In this document: positions 32,483 through 41,037 of the stretch, piece after piece
Layout: every line of letters starts with the position of its first letter
How positions within the stretch are numbered: the first letter of the stretch is position 1
Notes under the pieces: model-generated
Seen by the model: only the letters and a program-made list of their open reading frames with translations
Told to the model about the DNA's origin: nothing
The model's database searches: none
NCBI GenBank assembly: GCA_048499455.1
Contig: JASNZV010000002.1
Coordinates: 62,001 to 126,000 of the forward strand
DNA from: CFX5 sp023384495
Lineage (GTDB): Bacteria > Chloroflexota > Anaerolineae > Caldilineales > Caldilineaceae
Direction of reading: 5' to 3'
Length of the DNA: 64,000 nt
Translations under genes and position numbers: made by a program

Positions 32483-33490
32483 ATGCTCGACCTCAGTGCG
32501 CTCCCTATGCGGATTGCCGTCGGCCAGATGCGCGAGCTGACCGACGAGAACGTGCTCTTCATCAAACAGATGGGCATCCAGGATGTGCAGTTCAACTTTG
32601 TGGGCGGCGCGCCGCCGCTGCCCGGCGACAGCCGTTGGGAATATATGGATCTGGTGCGGCTGCGCACGCGCTGCGAGGATGTGGGCTTCCGCCTCAACGC
32701 AATTGAAAATGTGCCCACCCGGTTCTACGACAAAGCCATGCTCGGCTTGCCCGGCCGCGACGAGCAGATCGAGAACATGCAGGCCACCATTCGCAACATT
32801 GGCAAGGCGGGCATCCCTATCTTTGGCTACCACTGGATGCCCAACAGCGTCTGGCGCACGTCCAATACAGCGCCGGCGCGCGGCGGCGCCAAGACCACGG
32901 CCTTTGACATGGCGTTGGCCGAAAACGCGCCGTTGACTCACGGGCGCGTCTTTACCGCCGACGAAATGTGGGCCAACTATGAATACTTTATCAAGGCGAT
33001 TGTGCCCGTGGCGGAGGAGTCAGGCGTCCACCTGGCGCTCCACCCCGACGACCCGCCGGTGCCGTCGCTGGGTGGCGTGGCGCGGATTATGCGCAATTTC
33101 GAGGGCTTCAAGCGGGCGATGGAGGTGGTCGACAGCCCCAACCACGGGCTGGACTTCTGTGTCGGCTCGTGGAGCGAAATGAGCCCTGCGGAATGCCTCA
33201 AGGGGCTGCGCTATTTCGCCGAGCAGGGGAAGATCTTCTACGTCCACTTCCGCGATGTGCTGGGCACGGTGCCCAAGTTCCGCGAGGCCTTTATCGGTGA
33301 AGGCAATCTCGACATGTTCGAAGTGATGGCGATCCTCAAGGAGGCCGGCTTCAACGGCTTCTTGATCGACGACCATGTGCCGGCCATGGTGGGCGACAGC
33401 GGCTGGGCCAGCCGCAGCCGCGCCTTTGCCAATGGGCAAATGACCGCCTATCTCGAGATCCTCAATCGGGGGGAGAAAAAGGCCGCCTGA
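32483..33490 (+). CDS. uxuA: Mannonate dehydratase
   Basis: 335 residues from the ATG at 32483, preceded by GGAAAGGA; the frame is open further upstream but that part is repeat-rich and not protein-like. UxuA-type TIM barrel motifs: 'IFGYHWMPNSVWRTS', 'GVHLALHPDDPPVPSLGGVA', 'LDFCVGSWSEM', 'IFYVHFRDV' and 'LIDDHVPAM', with the His, Asp and Cys that bind Mn/Fe. It converts D-mannonate to 2-keto-3-deoxy-D-gluconate in hexuronate breakdown. The rest of the glucuronate pathway (UxaC, UxuB, KdgK) is not in the window. Divergent from the PhyH/ABC importer genes. Confidence 0.85.
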   Translation: MLDLSALPMRIAVGQMRELTDENVLFIKQMGIQDVQFNFVGGAPPLPGDSRWEYMDLVRLRTRCEDVGFRLNAIENVPTRFYDKAMLGLPGRDEQIENMQATIRNIGKAGIPIFGYHWMPNSVWRTSNTAPARGGAKTTAFDMALAENAPLTHGRVFTADEMWANYEYFIKAIVPVAEESGVHLALHPDDPPVPSLGGVARIMRNFEGFKRAMEVVDSPNHGLDFCVGSWSEMSPAECLKGLRYFAEQGKIFYVHFRDVLGTVPKFREAFIGEGNLDMFEVMAILKEAGFNGFLIDDHVPAMVGDSGWASRSRAFANGQMTAYLEILNRGEKKAA

Positions 33491-33524
33491 GTAATGGTCA
33501 GGGCAGGCGTCCTCTCCCCGTAGG

Positions 33525-33634
33525 TCGCCTTTCCAGGGCGACGGCGTTACGCTGTCGCGGGCGATGTCACGCTGGTAGCGTGACCTACCGTTGTCGATCG
33601 CCCTTCCAGGGCGACGGCGTTACGCTGTCGCGGG
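33525..33634. repeat. Two 37-bp direct repeats with hairpin potential
   Basis: Copies at 33525-33561 and 33598-33634 are identical except one base and contain GCGACGGCG-TTA-CGCTGTCGC, a near-perfect hairpin. Between them lies GTCACGCT-GGT-AGCGTGAC. Non-coding; between uxuA and the tRNA terminator. Confidence 0.75.
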
Positions 33635-33657
33635 TATGATGCGGCATCTCCAGCAAA

Positions 33658-33700
33658 CAAAAAAGACCCAGGAACCCCATTACGGGTAGTTCCCGGGTCT
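33658..33700 (-). terminator. Rho-independent terminator of tRNA-Ala
   Basis: On the minus strand, stem AGACCCGGGAAC / GTTCCTGGGTCT (one G-U pair) is followed by TTTTTTGTTTG. It starts 14 bases past the tRNA 3' end. Confidence 0.85.
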
Positions 33701-33713
33701 GATTTGCTGCCGA

Positions 33714-33789
<76 letters not shown>

Positions 33790-33802
33790 CTGCCGAAATC
33801 GG

Positions 33803-33831
33803 AGTATACCAGAGGCAGGGTATTCGGTCAA
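33803..33831 (-). promoter_or_regulatory. Promoter of tRNA-Ala
   Basis: Minus strand TTGACC (33831-33826), 17-base spacer, TATACT (33808-33803), ending 13 bases before the tRNA 5' end. Confidence 0.8.
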
Positions 33832-33848
33832 ATTGTTGAGAATGACAC

Positions 33849-35051
33849 ATGCGGTTTCTCTTTGCTTCGGCCCCCATGCCCGGCCACCTCGATTGGGGCG
33901 GCTATCTGCGCACCGCGGCGGAACTGGCGCGCCGCGGCCACACCGTCACTTGGGCCAGCGGCGCGGCCGTCGCCCAACAGGTTGCCGCCGCCGGCCTCCC
34001 CTTTCACGCCCTGCGCGAGACGGGCTGGCGCTGGCCGCCCCCGCCGCCGCTCCAGCTTGCGCCCGATCTCGACCCCGCCCTGGCGCGCCGCCTGCGCGGT
34101 GAACGGGCGCTGGACCAATGGCTCGACGAACCGCGCGTCGGCGCGGCCACGCAAGAGCTGCTCGACCTGGCGCGCGCCGTTCAGCCCGACCTGGTGGTGA
34201 GCGAGGTCTTTGTGAGCGCCGCCGGGCTGGCCGCCGAGGCGCTGGGCGTCGCCTTTGCCGTGGCAGGCTGGCCAGCGCTGCCCCCCAACGCATCGGCGGG
34301 CGATCCGGCCCTGGTCGAGCTAGCGCGTGGCCGGCTGGCGCGGCTGCTCGACCAATTTGGCCTGCGCGGCGTCAACTGGACAGGGGAGGGCGCACCGGCG
34401 CTCCAATCACCCCATCTCCACCTCACCTACTGGAGCCCACGCTGGTATGCCGGGCGCGAACTCCTGCCGCAGACAGCGCATGTTGGCGGGCAGGCTGCCC
34501 CGCCCGCGCCGCCGCCCGTCTGGCCCGACGTGGACCCGTGGGTGCTCATCACGCTGGGCACCAGCTTTGGCAACGATCCCCACTTTTTTGTCAACACCGC
34601 CCGCGCAACGGCTGAACTGGGCTGCCTGCCCATTGTGGCGCTGGCGGGCCAACTCACAATGGCCCAGGTTGCGGCGCTGCGGCCCAGCCTTCCCGCGGGC
34701 GCCATCGTCGTCGACCGCGTCGATTTTGCGAGCGTGCTGCCAAGGCTCGCCGCCGCCATTCATCACGGCGGCGCGGGCGTCACCCATGCGCTGGTGACCC
34801 ACGCCGTCCCGCAGGTCGTCGTCCCCCATGCAGCGGATCAGATGCACCAGGCGCAGGGCGTCGTGCGCAGCGGCGTTGGGTTGCATCTGCCGGCCAAAGA
34901 AGCCACCGTTGAGCGGCTCACCGTGGCCCTGGCGCAACTGCTGCCCGATCTTTCCAGTTGGCGGGCCAATGCGCGGACGCTGCGCGACGAATTTGCCGGC
35001 CTGGGGGGCATCGCCCGCGCAGCGGATCTGTTGGCGCGGGTGCGCGGGTAG
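33849..35051 (+). CDS. GT-B glycosyltransferase, UGT/MGT-like (family 1)
   Basis: 400 residues. The N-terminal Rossmann half begins 'MRFLFASAPMPGHLDWGGYL' with 'AAELARRGHTVTWASG', and the C-terminal nucleotide-sugar half has 'PWVLITLGTSFGN', 'VDFASVLPRLAAAIHHGGAG' and 'VPQVVVPHAADQMHQAQGV', the classic donor-binding signature. It transfers a sugar to a small acceptor such as a lipid, polyketide or carotenoid; the acceptor cannot be told. GC content is very high, with runs of CGCC codons. It stands alone, divergent from the tRNA gene. Confidence 0.88.
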   Translation: MRFLFASAPMPGHLDWGGYLRTAAELARRGHTVTWASGAAVAQQVAAAGLPFHALRETGWRWPPPPPLQLAPDLDPALARRLRGERALDQWLDEPRVGAATQELLDLARAVQPDLVVSEVFVSAAGLAAEALGVAFAVAGWPALPPNASAGDPALVELARGRLARLLDQFGLRGVNWTGEGAPALQSPHLHLTYWSPRWYAGRELLPQTAHVGGQAAPPAPPPVWPDVDPWVLITLGTSFGNDPHFFVNTARATAELGCLPIVALAGQLTMAQVAALRPSLPAGAIVVDRVDFASVLPRLAAAIHHGGAGVTHALVTHAVPQVVVPHAADQMHQAQGVVRSGVGLHLPAKEATVERLTVALAQLLPDLSSWRANARTLRDEFAGLGGIARAADLLARVRG

Positions 35052-35127
35052 AGAGAAGTGTAAATCGGGATGGCTCAAACATCAGGCATCAACGTAGTGC
35101 GGTAGTGCGTGACTGGCGCAAAATTTT

Positions 35128-35550
35128 TCACCCACCCTGCTCCACCGGCAGCTGTTCCTTCTCGGCCCAATACTCGATACCGCCGATCATCTCCTTGACT
35201 CGAAAACCCAGCGCCGATAGCTTGATGGCCGCCTTGGTGGCGCCGTTACAGCCAGGCCCCCAACAATAGACCACCAACAACGTCTCTTTGTCGAAACGAG
35301 CGGTAGTCTCGGCGTTGATGAGGGCGTGAGGCAAGCTCACCGCGCCGGGCGTGTGGCGCTCGGCATAGGCCTCGGGGCTGCGCACGTCGATGACGGCAAA
35401 ACCGGGGACACCGGCCTGCATGTCGCTGTAGAGGTCCGACGGGTCGGTCTCGTAGGCGAGCTTGCGGCTGAAAAAGGCGTAGGCGTCGACTGGCTCGGCC
35501 GCGGGCGTCGCCAACACGCGTGAGGCGAAAGAATCGGTATAACGTGGCAT
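35128..35550 (-). CDS. Rhodanese-like sulfurtransferase
   Basis: 140 residues, a single rhodanese domain. 'VPGFAVIDVRSPEAYAERHT' and 'PGAVSLPHALIN' are the CH2 signatures, and the active-site loop is 'VVYCWGPGCNGATKAA' with the persulfide-forming Cys. The C-terminus 'GFRVKEMIGGIEYWAEKEQL' completes the fold. It carries sulfur or detoxifies cyanide-like acceptors. It is divergent from a LysR-type gene, which may regulate it. Confidence 0.88.
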   Translation of the reverse strand: MPRYTDSFASRVLATPAAEPVDAYAFFSRKLAYETDPSDLYSDMQAGVPGFAVIDVRSPEAYAERHTPGAVSLPHALINAETTARFDKETLLVVYCWGPGCNGATKAAIKLSALGFRVKEMIGGIEYWAEKEQLPVEQGG

Positions 35551-35610
35551 CGGTCATTCCTTTCGAAAACTGCTCTGAAAATAGGGCAAAACAGTGCAAC
35601 ATAGAGATGC

Positions 35611-35666
35611 ACAGAGAACACGGAGAAAAACCTCTGTGTGCTCGGTGTCTCCTCGGTGTTCTCTGT
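35611..35666. repeat. Inverted CTCGGTGTTCTCTGT-type repeat
   Basis: ACAGAGAACACGGAG (35611-35625) pairs with CTCGGTGTTCTCTGT (35652-35666), 14 of 15 bases. Related short blocks CTCTGTG and CTCGGTGTCTC lie between. A partial relative, CTCGGTGTTCTCCG, is at 9841-9854 before the desaturase gene. Confidence 0.65.
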
Positions 35667-35757
35667 GTTCCTGCTGTACGCCGCCATTTTCATCGTCTAC
35701 GTGCTGTGAAAATAGGCCAGAGCTACAACCGATTTTGAGATAGTCTCGGGCGAAAAG

Positions 35758-35787
35758 TTGGCTCTGACCGTGACTACACTTTATAAT
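35758..35787 (+). promoter_or_regulatory. Promoter of the LysR gene
   Basis: TTGGCT (35758-35763), 18-base spacer, TATAAT (35782-35787), followed at once by a palindromic operator. Confidence 0.6.
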
Positions 35788-35811
35788 GAGTGGCCGAACA
35801 TGTAAATGTGT

Positions 35812-35838
35812 TTTTTCCGAAGCGCGCATTCGGAAAAA
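35812..35838. promoter_or_regulatory. Palindromic operator, probable LysR autoregulatory site
   Basis: TTTTTCCGAA, 7 bases, TTCGGAAAAA: a perfect 10-base inverted repeat containing the T-N11-A pattern that LysR-type proteins recognise. It sits between the TATAAT box and the start codon of the LysR gene (14 bases before the ATG). Confidence 0.75.
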
Positions 35839-35851
35839 CCGAACACTCGCT

Positions 35852-36754
35852 ATGGAACTGTACCAACTCCGCACCTTTGTCGCCGTGGCCGAGACGCAGA
35901 GCGTCACCCGCGCCGCCGAGCGGCTCTATACCACGCCGCCGTCGGTGAGCGCCCACATCAAGGCCCTCGAGGCGGAACTGGGTCTCACTCTCTTTCATCG
36001 CACCCCGCGTGGGATGGCGCTTACCCTGCATGGCGAACTCCTCAAGCAGCAGGCGGTCACCGCGCTGGAAGCCGCCGATGCATTGATCCGCCGGGCTGCA
36101 AACCTCCACCACGCGCTCGTGGGCCGGCTACGCGTGGGCGTGAACAGCGCGCCGGCGCGGCTGGGGTTGCCGCCGGTGCTCAATGCGCTGCAAGCCAGCC
36201 ACCCTGAGCTCCAGGTCACGCTGGCCCCCAGTGTCTCAGGGCGGATCGCCACGCAGTTGCAGCAGGGCGCGCTCGACGCCGGCTTTCTCTTTGGCCCATC
36301 GCCTGCGGAGGGGGTCATCACCGCCCCGCTCGCTGATGTGGAACTGGTGGTGGCGGCCCCCGCTACGTGGGAACCGCTCATGTGCGAAGAACGTTGGGAA
36401 GAGATGGCTGCATTGCCGTGGATCGCATCCACGGTCGATTGCCCGTTCGAGACACTGAGCGACGCGCTCTTTGCCCGGCGTGGCCTTGCCGTGCGCAAGG
36501 CGGTGGTCACCGACGACAGCGTCACCAAGATTGATCTGGTGCGCGCCGGGGTGGGGGCGGCGTTGGTCGAGCGGGCCGATGCCGAAGCCACCGGGGACGG
36601 CGTAGTGCTCTGGGCGCCACAGCTGATAGCATGCACGTTGTCGTTGGCGTGGCTCGCCCATAAAACAGAGGAGCCCTGTCTGGCCGCATTTCGCCGACAG
36701 GTCGTTGACTTTTGGCAGACCCAACCGCGCCGTGCGCACCTGGGGATGGATTGA
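35852..36754 (+). CDS. LysR-family transcriptional regulator
   Basis: 300 residues from the ATG at 35852 ('MELYQLRTFVAVAETQSVTR'); a longer frame to 35786 would start inside the promoter. The N-terminal winged helix-turn-helix is 'SVTRAAERLYTTPPSVSAHI' and 'ALEAELGLTLFHRTPRGMAL', followed by the two-lobed effector-binding domain ('GRLRVGVNSAPARLGLPPVL'). The perfect palindrome just upstream is a likely autoregulatory operator. Targets may include the divergent rhodanese gene; effector unknown. Confidence 0.9.
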   Translation: MELYQLRTFVAVAETQSVTRAAERLYTTPPSVSAHIKALEAELGLTLFHRTPRGMALTLHGELLKQQAVTALEAADALIRRAANLHHALVGRLRVGVNSAPARLGLPPVLNALQASHPELQVTLAPSVSGRIATQLQQGALDAGFLFGPSPAEGVITAPLADVELVVAAPATWEPLMCEERWEEMAALPWIASTVDCPFETLSDALFARRGLAVRKAVVTDDSVTKIDLVRAGVGAALVERADAEATGDGVVLWAPQLIACTLSLAWLAHKTEEPCLAAFRRQVVDFWQTQPRRAHLGMD

Positions 36755-36761
36755 GAAACCA

Positions 36762-39700
36762 ATGAATCGTTTAGACCGGCATGATTTGATTATGATGTCC
36801 CGCCGCAAACGGCTGCGCGCACAGACCAACCGTCCGCGCCCGTGGCTTTGGCTGGGGCAGAGTGTGGGTGTGCTGCTATTGGTGGTGGTGCTGGGCGCGG
36901 GGGCGGTGTTAGCCTTGGGCGTGGCCACGGTGGTGGGCGTCTATCGCACCTACGCCGCGCAACTGCCCGACGCCGCCATCATCGAGACGCAGCAGGAAGA
37001 GTTCGAGACAGTGCGCATCTTTGACCGCACCGGGCAATATCTACTCTACGAGAGCGTTGACCCACGGCCCTTCCGGGGTGACCGGCGCTACTTGGCGTTT
37101 GGCGAGCTGCCGCCCGTGGCCTATCAGACCGCGGTTGCGCTCGAAGACCGTAACTTTTGGGAGAATCCGGGCGTCAACGTACGTGGTCTCTTCCGCGCAT
37201 TCTTCTCCAATTTGCAGGGCGGCGCGGTGCAGGGCGGTTCGTCGATCACCCAACAGCTCATCAAAAATGTGATCATTGCCCCCGAAGATCGCGCCCAACA
37301 GAGCTACGCCCGCAAGATCAAAGAGGTAGTGCTCGCCGCTGAAGTGACCCGCCGCTATCCCAAAGAGAAGATTCTTGAGTGGTATCTCAACTACAATTTC
37401 TATGGCAATTTGGCCTATGGCATTGAAGCGGCCAGCCAGGTCTATTTTGGCAAAAGCGCCCGCGAACTGACCCTGGCCGAAGCCGCCATGTTGGCGCCCA
37501 TTCCCCAGTTTCCGGCGCTCAACCCCTTTGACAACTTCGATGACGCCAAACGCCGGCAGGGTGTCACGCTGCAGGCCATGGCCGAGGCCGGCTATATCAC
37601 GCAGGCCGAGGCGGACGCCGCATTTCGCGAAGAGTTGGGTAGCCTGCGCAAATCGGTGGCCGAACGTTTTGACAACCTGACCGCCCCCCACTTTGCCCTC
37701 TATGCGCTGGACCAGATCAAGCGACAATACAACACGACGGAGGACCCCTACTTCATCTGGCGCAAAGGGTTGACCGTCTACACCACGCTGGATGTGCCGT
37801 TGCAACGGCATGCGGAGCAGGTGGCGCGCGAACAGGTGGCGCAGCTGCTCGAAACCGGCAAGAACGCCAGCAACGCCTCGGTGGTCGCCATCCGCAACGA
37901 CACGGGCGAGATTTTGGCCATGGTCGGTTCGTTGGATTACAACAACGATGAGATCGACGGCCAGGTCAACGTGGCGATTGCCGAGCGACAGCCGGGGTCA
38001 AGCTTTAAGCCCTATGTCTACCTGACCGCGCTGACCGAAGGCATGAACGCCGCCACCATGATCCTCGATGTGCCGTCGGCCTTCCCACAGGGGGATGGCA
38101 GCTTCTACCGCCCCGAAAATTACGACCGGCAATACCATGGGCCGGTGTCGTTGCGCAATGCGCTGGCGCGCTCGTACAACATCCCCGCCATCAAGGTGAT
38201 GGAGCGCGTGGGTGTGGCCGATGCGCTCCGCATGGCCCACCGTATGGGCATCAACGGTCTCAATCGAGGGCTTGAGTTTTATGGCTTGAGCCTGGTGTTG
38301 GGTGGCGGCGAGGTTCGGCTGCTCGACCATACCTATGCAATGAGCGTCTTTGCCAACCAGGGCGTGATGATCGGCGAGCCGGTTTTGCCCTCGGAACGAC
38401 GCTCGGGCTATCGCAACCTCAACCCCGTGGTGCTGCTCCAGGTGCGCGACAGCGAAGGCAATGTCCTCAAGAAATACGAAACACCCGCCAGCGAGCGCAT
38501 CATCGGCGCCGAGGCTGCCTTTATCATGTCCGACATTATGAGTGACGATGTGGCGCGGGCGCCTGCGTTTGGCGCCAACACCCGCCTCACCCTGCCCGAC
38601 CGCAAAGTGGCGGCCAAGACCGGCACTACCAATGGCTTTAAGGATAACTGGACGGTGGGGTACACGCCGCAACTGACGGTGGGCGTCTGGGTGGGCAATA
38701 CCGACAATGAATCGATGGTCAATGTCACTGGCCTCGACGGCGCCGCGCCGATCTGGAATGCGGTCATGGCCAGGTATCACGAGGGGCTGCCCGCCGCCTG
38801 GTACGACCGACCCGCTTCGATTACCACCCGCGCGGTCTGTATGCCCAGCGGTCTGTTGCCCACCGACTACTGCCAGAGCCAGCGTAACGAGATCTTTATT
38901 CCTGGCACCGAACCGACGCTGCAAGACACCATCTGGCAGCCCTTTGAACTGGACCAGACCACCGGGCAACTGGCCGGCCCCAACACGCCGCCCGAAAACC
39001 GCATCCAGAAGGTCTATCAGATCCTGCCGCAAGAGGCCACCGACTGGGTACGCGAGAACGGCGTCGAACAGCCGCCGACATCGGTGGCTGAGGCGCCCCT
39101 CGACAGCTTTGACCCCGACGCCGCCGTGATTGCGCCGCGCGTCAACGACTTTATCACCGGCGTCTATGAAGTGCGGGGCAACGCCCGCGGCGGCCCCTTC
39201 CGTCTCGAGTTTGGCCGCGGCTTTGAGCCGCAAGAGTGGACGCCCATCGGCGACGAGCGCGGCGATGAGGTGACCAATGACATCCTGCAAACGCTGGATA
39301 CAGGGCCGCTGGAAGAAGGCGTATACACCCTGCGGCTGACCGTCAACCGCGGCGACGGGCCGCGCGAAGTCAAGATTCCCTTTACCGTGGACCATACACC
39401 GCCCACGGTTGTGCTCTCTGAGCCACGCACAAACCGGCTCTATGTGATGGAGCAGGATGAACAGATCAATGTCAACGCCCTGGTGCAAGACGCCTGGGCC
39501 GTTGATCGAGTGGTCTTCTTTATCGATAGCCGCTCCTTCTTTACCAGCACAGTCTCACCTTACAATGCACGCTGGAAGATCGAGATGCGTGATATTGAAC
39601 AGATCGAGCAGGCGGCTACACAAAACTGGCTTGGCTTCGAGAGCGACGATCCCGATGTGCAGCCCGGGCGCATGTTGCCCTATGGGGATGGCTTTCAGGC

Positions 39701-39830
39701 CATCCGCACCAGTGGCGGCGTCTACTTCGAGAGCCACACGTTCAAGGTGCAGGCGTATGATAAGGCCGGCAACAGGACCGAAAGCCCCGAAGCCCGGGTC
39801 TATGTGCGCCACCGAAAACCGCGTGAATGA
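36762..39830 (+). CDS. Class A penicillin-binding protein (PBP1A-like) with Ig-like C-terminus
   Basis: 1022 residues from the ATG at 36762, eight bases after the LysR stop. Membrane helix at about 30-55. Glycosyltransferase-51 domain with catalytic Glu near residue 128 ('ALEDRNFWENPGVNVRGLF') and 'GGSSITQQLIKN'. The transpeptidase domain has SxxK at about 413 ('GSSFKP'), SYN at 471 and KTG at 619. It polymerises and crosslinks peptidoglycan outside the membrane. The roughly 300 residues after the transpeptidase are unusual: a linker (around 720-790) and then beta-sandwich/Ig-like domains ('TLRLTVNRGDGPREVKIPFT', 'TFKVQAYDKAGNRTESPEAR'). Confidence 0.93.
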   Translation: MNRLDRHDLIMMSRRKRLRAQTNRPRPWLWLGQSVGVLLLVVVLGAGAVLALGVATVVGVYRTYAAQLPDAAIIETQQEEFETVRIFDRTGQYLLYESVDPRPFRGDRRYLAFGELPPVAYQTAVALEDRNFWENPGVNVRGLFRAFFSNLQGGAVQGGSSITQQLIKNVIIAPEDRAQQSYARKIKEVVLAAEVTRRYPKEKILEWYLNYNFYGNLAYGIEAASQVYFGKSARELTLAEAAMLAPIPQFPALNPFDNFDDAKRRQGVTLQAMAEAGYITQAEADAAFREELGSLRKSVAERFDNLTAPHFALYALDQIKRQYNTTEDPYFIWRKGLTVYTTLDVPLQRHAEQVAREQVAQLLETGKNASNASVVAIRNDTGEILAMVGSLDYNNDEIDGQVNVAIAERQPGSSFKPYVYLTALTEGMNAATMILDVPSAFPQGDGSFYRPENYDRQYHGPVSLRNALARSYNIPAIKVMERVGVADALRMAHRMGINGLNRGLEFYGLSLVLGGGEVRLLDHTYAMSVFANQGVMIGEPVLPSERRSGYRNLNPVVLLQVRDSEGNVLKKYETPASERIIGAEAAFIMSDIMSDDVARAPAFGANTRLTLPDRKVAAKTGTTNGFKDNWTVGYTPQLTVGVWVGNTDNESMVNVTGLDGAAPIWNAVMARYHEGLPAAWYDRPASITTRAVCMPSGLLPTDYCQSQRNEIFIPGTEPTLQDTIWQPFELDQTTGQLAGPNTPPENRIQKVYQILPQEATDWVRENGVEQPPTSVAEAPLDSFDPDAAVIAPRVNDFITGVYEVRGNARGGPFRLEFGRGFEPQEWTPIGDERGDEVTNDILQTLDTGPLEEGVYTLRLTVNRGDGPREVKIPFTVDHTPPTVVLSEPRTNRLYVMEQDEQINVNALVQDAWAVDRVVFFIDSRSFFTSTVSPYNARWKIEMRDIEQIEQAATQNWLGFESDDPDVQPGRMLPYGDGFQAIRTSGGVYFESHTFKVQAYDKAGNRTESPEARVYVRHRKPRE

Positions 39831-39851
39831 CAAGAGGGGAAGTCTGCACCG

Positions 39852-40742
39852 ATGATCTTCAAACCCATCCCCGACCGGACGCGCTGGGAGGGATTCTTGG
39901 CGGTTGGTTGGATTGTGCTGCTCAACGGCCTCTTGCTGGCATGGGCCATGAACCGACCGACCGACTGGCTCAAGTTCACGCTAGCCTTGGTCGTTATGTT
40001 CAGTCTGCCTGTGGTGGGGTATGTACTCTACCGCACATGGGCCGCCTTTAGCCTGGAGTATTGGGTGGATCGCAACGCGCTCACCATCCGATGGGCCAAT
40101 GTGCGCCATATCGTACCCATCAGCTCCATCCAGCGCATCATCGACGGCGGCGTGGCCGAGATAAGCCGCCCGCGCTGGTATCACTGGCCCGCGCCCGGTC
40201 TGCGGCGAGGCAGGGCAGCCGAGTTGCCCAATCTGGTTTTGTGCGCCACGCGGCCGCTCCCAACATGCCTGCTGTTGGATACGGGGGATGCGGTCTATGT
40301 GGTCTCGCCTGAGTGGCGAGCGCGCTTTATCGAGCAACTGCAAGAGAGCTATCAGTTGGGGCCGGCGTTATCGCTCACGGTGGCGGAAAAGCGCACCACC
40401 TTTGCCCGCCAGGGATTGGGTGATCGCTGGGTTGGCTTTGCCCTGCTGGGCATCGGGATGCTGGGTGTACTGGCGCTCTTCGGCCTGTTGATGGTGCAGT
40501 TCCCGTCGCTGCCCAATTTGTTGCCATTTCGCTACAATGCGGAAGGGTTGCCCGAAGCTGTACGCGACAAGACTGCGCTCTTCATTATTCCGGCCATTGG
40601 TCTGTTGACCTGGCTCGTCAACGCATTCTGGGGTATGTGGATGATGGTGCGCAAGCAGCCCACCGGCGCATACATGCTGTGGGGTGGCGCCATTGTGGTG
40701 CAAGTATTCTCACTGCTGGCGCTGAACAGCCTGCTGCCATAG
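39852..40742 (+). CDS. Membrane protein with bacterial PH-like domain
   Basis: 296 residues; start after GAGGGGAA, 21 bases past the PBP gene, so probably cotranscribed. Two membrane helices (about 15-35, 42-62), a soluble beta-rich domain (65-175) with the bPH-like pattern 'WVDRNALTIRWANVRHIVPI' and 'DAVYVVSPEWRARFIEQLQE', then three to four more helices to the end. Such proteins are membrane-associated and of unknown function. Pairing with a PBP suggests a cell-envelope role. Confidence 0.65.
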   Translation: MIFKPIPDRTRWEGFLAVGWIVLLNGLLLAWAMNRPTDWLKFTLALVVMFSLPVVGYVLYRTWAAFSLEYWVDRNALTIRWANVRHIVPISSIQRIIDGGVAEISRPRWYHWPAPGLRRGRAAELPNLVLCATRPLPTCLLLDTGDAVYVVSPEWRARFIEQLQESYQLGPALSLTVAEKRTTFARQGLGDRWVGFALLGIGMLGVLALFGLLMVQFPSLPNLLPFRYNAEGLPEAVRDKTALFIIPAIGLLTWLVNAFWGMWMMVRKQPTGAYMLWGGAIVVQVFSLLALNSLLP

Positions 40743-41037
40743 ACAATCGTAGACAGACAATCGAAGGCAGCCGGTGCGCGCCATGTCGCGATTGCGCATT
40801 GCATAGCCAGCTTACGTGGCCTTTTTTGCCAAGTGCGCTATAATTGCCGCTAATATTCAACCGCCAGCGTCGATAGCGCAGCGCAACAAACACATAGCAC
40901 TTACGCAAGCCTTAACGAATGGTTTGTTGGTTGACAGCGTTGTCTCGCCTGAGAATCATCCGGCGCTGCGTAAGTCAGGACACAATTGCGACCCTACTCG
41001 CGACCTGATCGCGATCACGATGAGGAGAACCAGGCAC

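Noticed and set aside
37998..39488. 496-codon open frame on the - strand
   Set aside because: Antisense to the penicillin-binding protein, whose SxxK, SxN and KTG motifs are intact.
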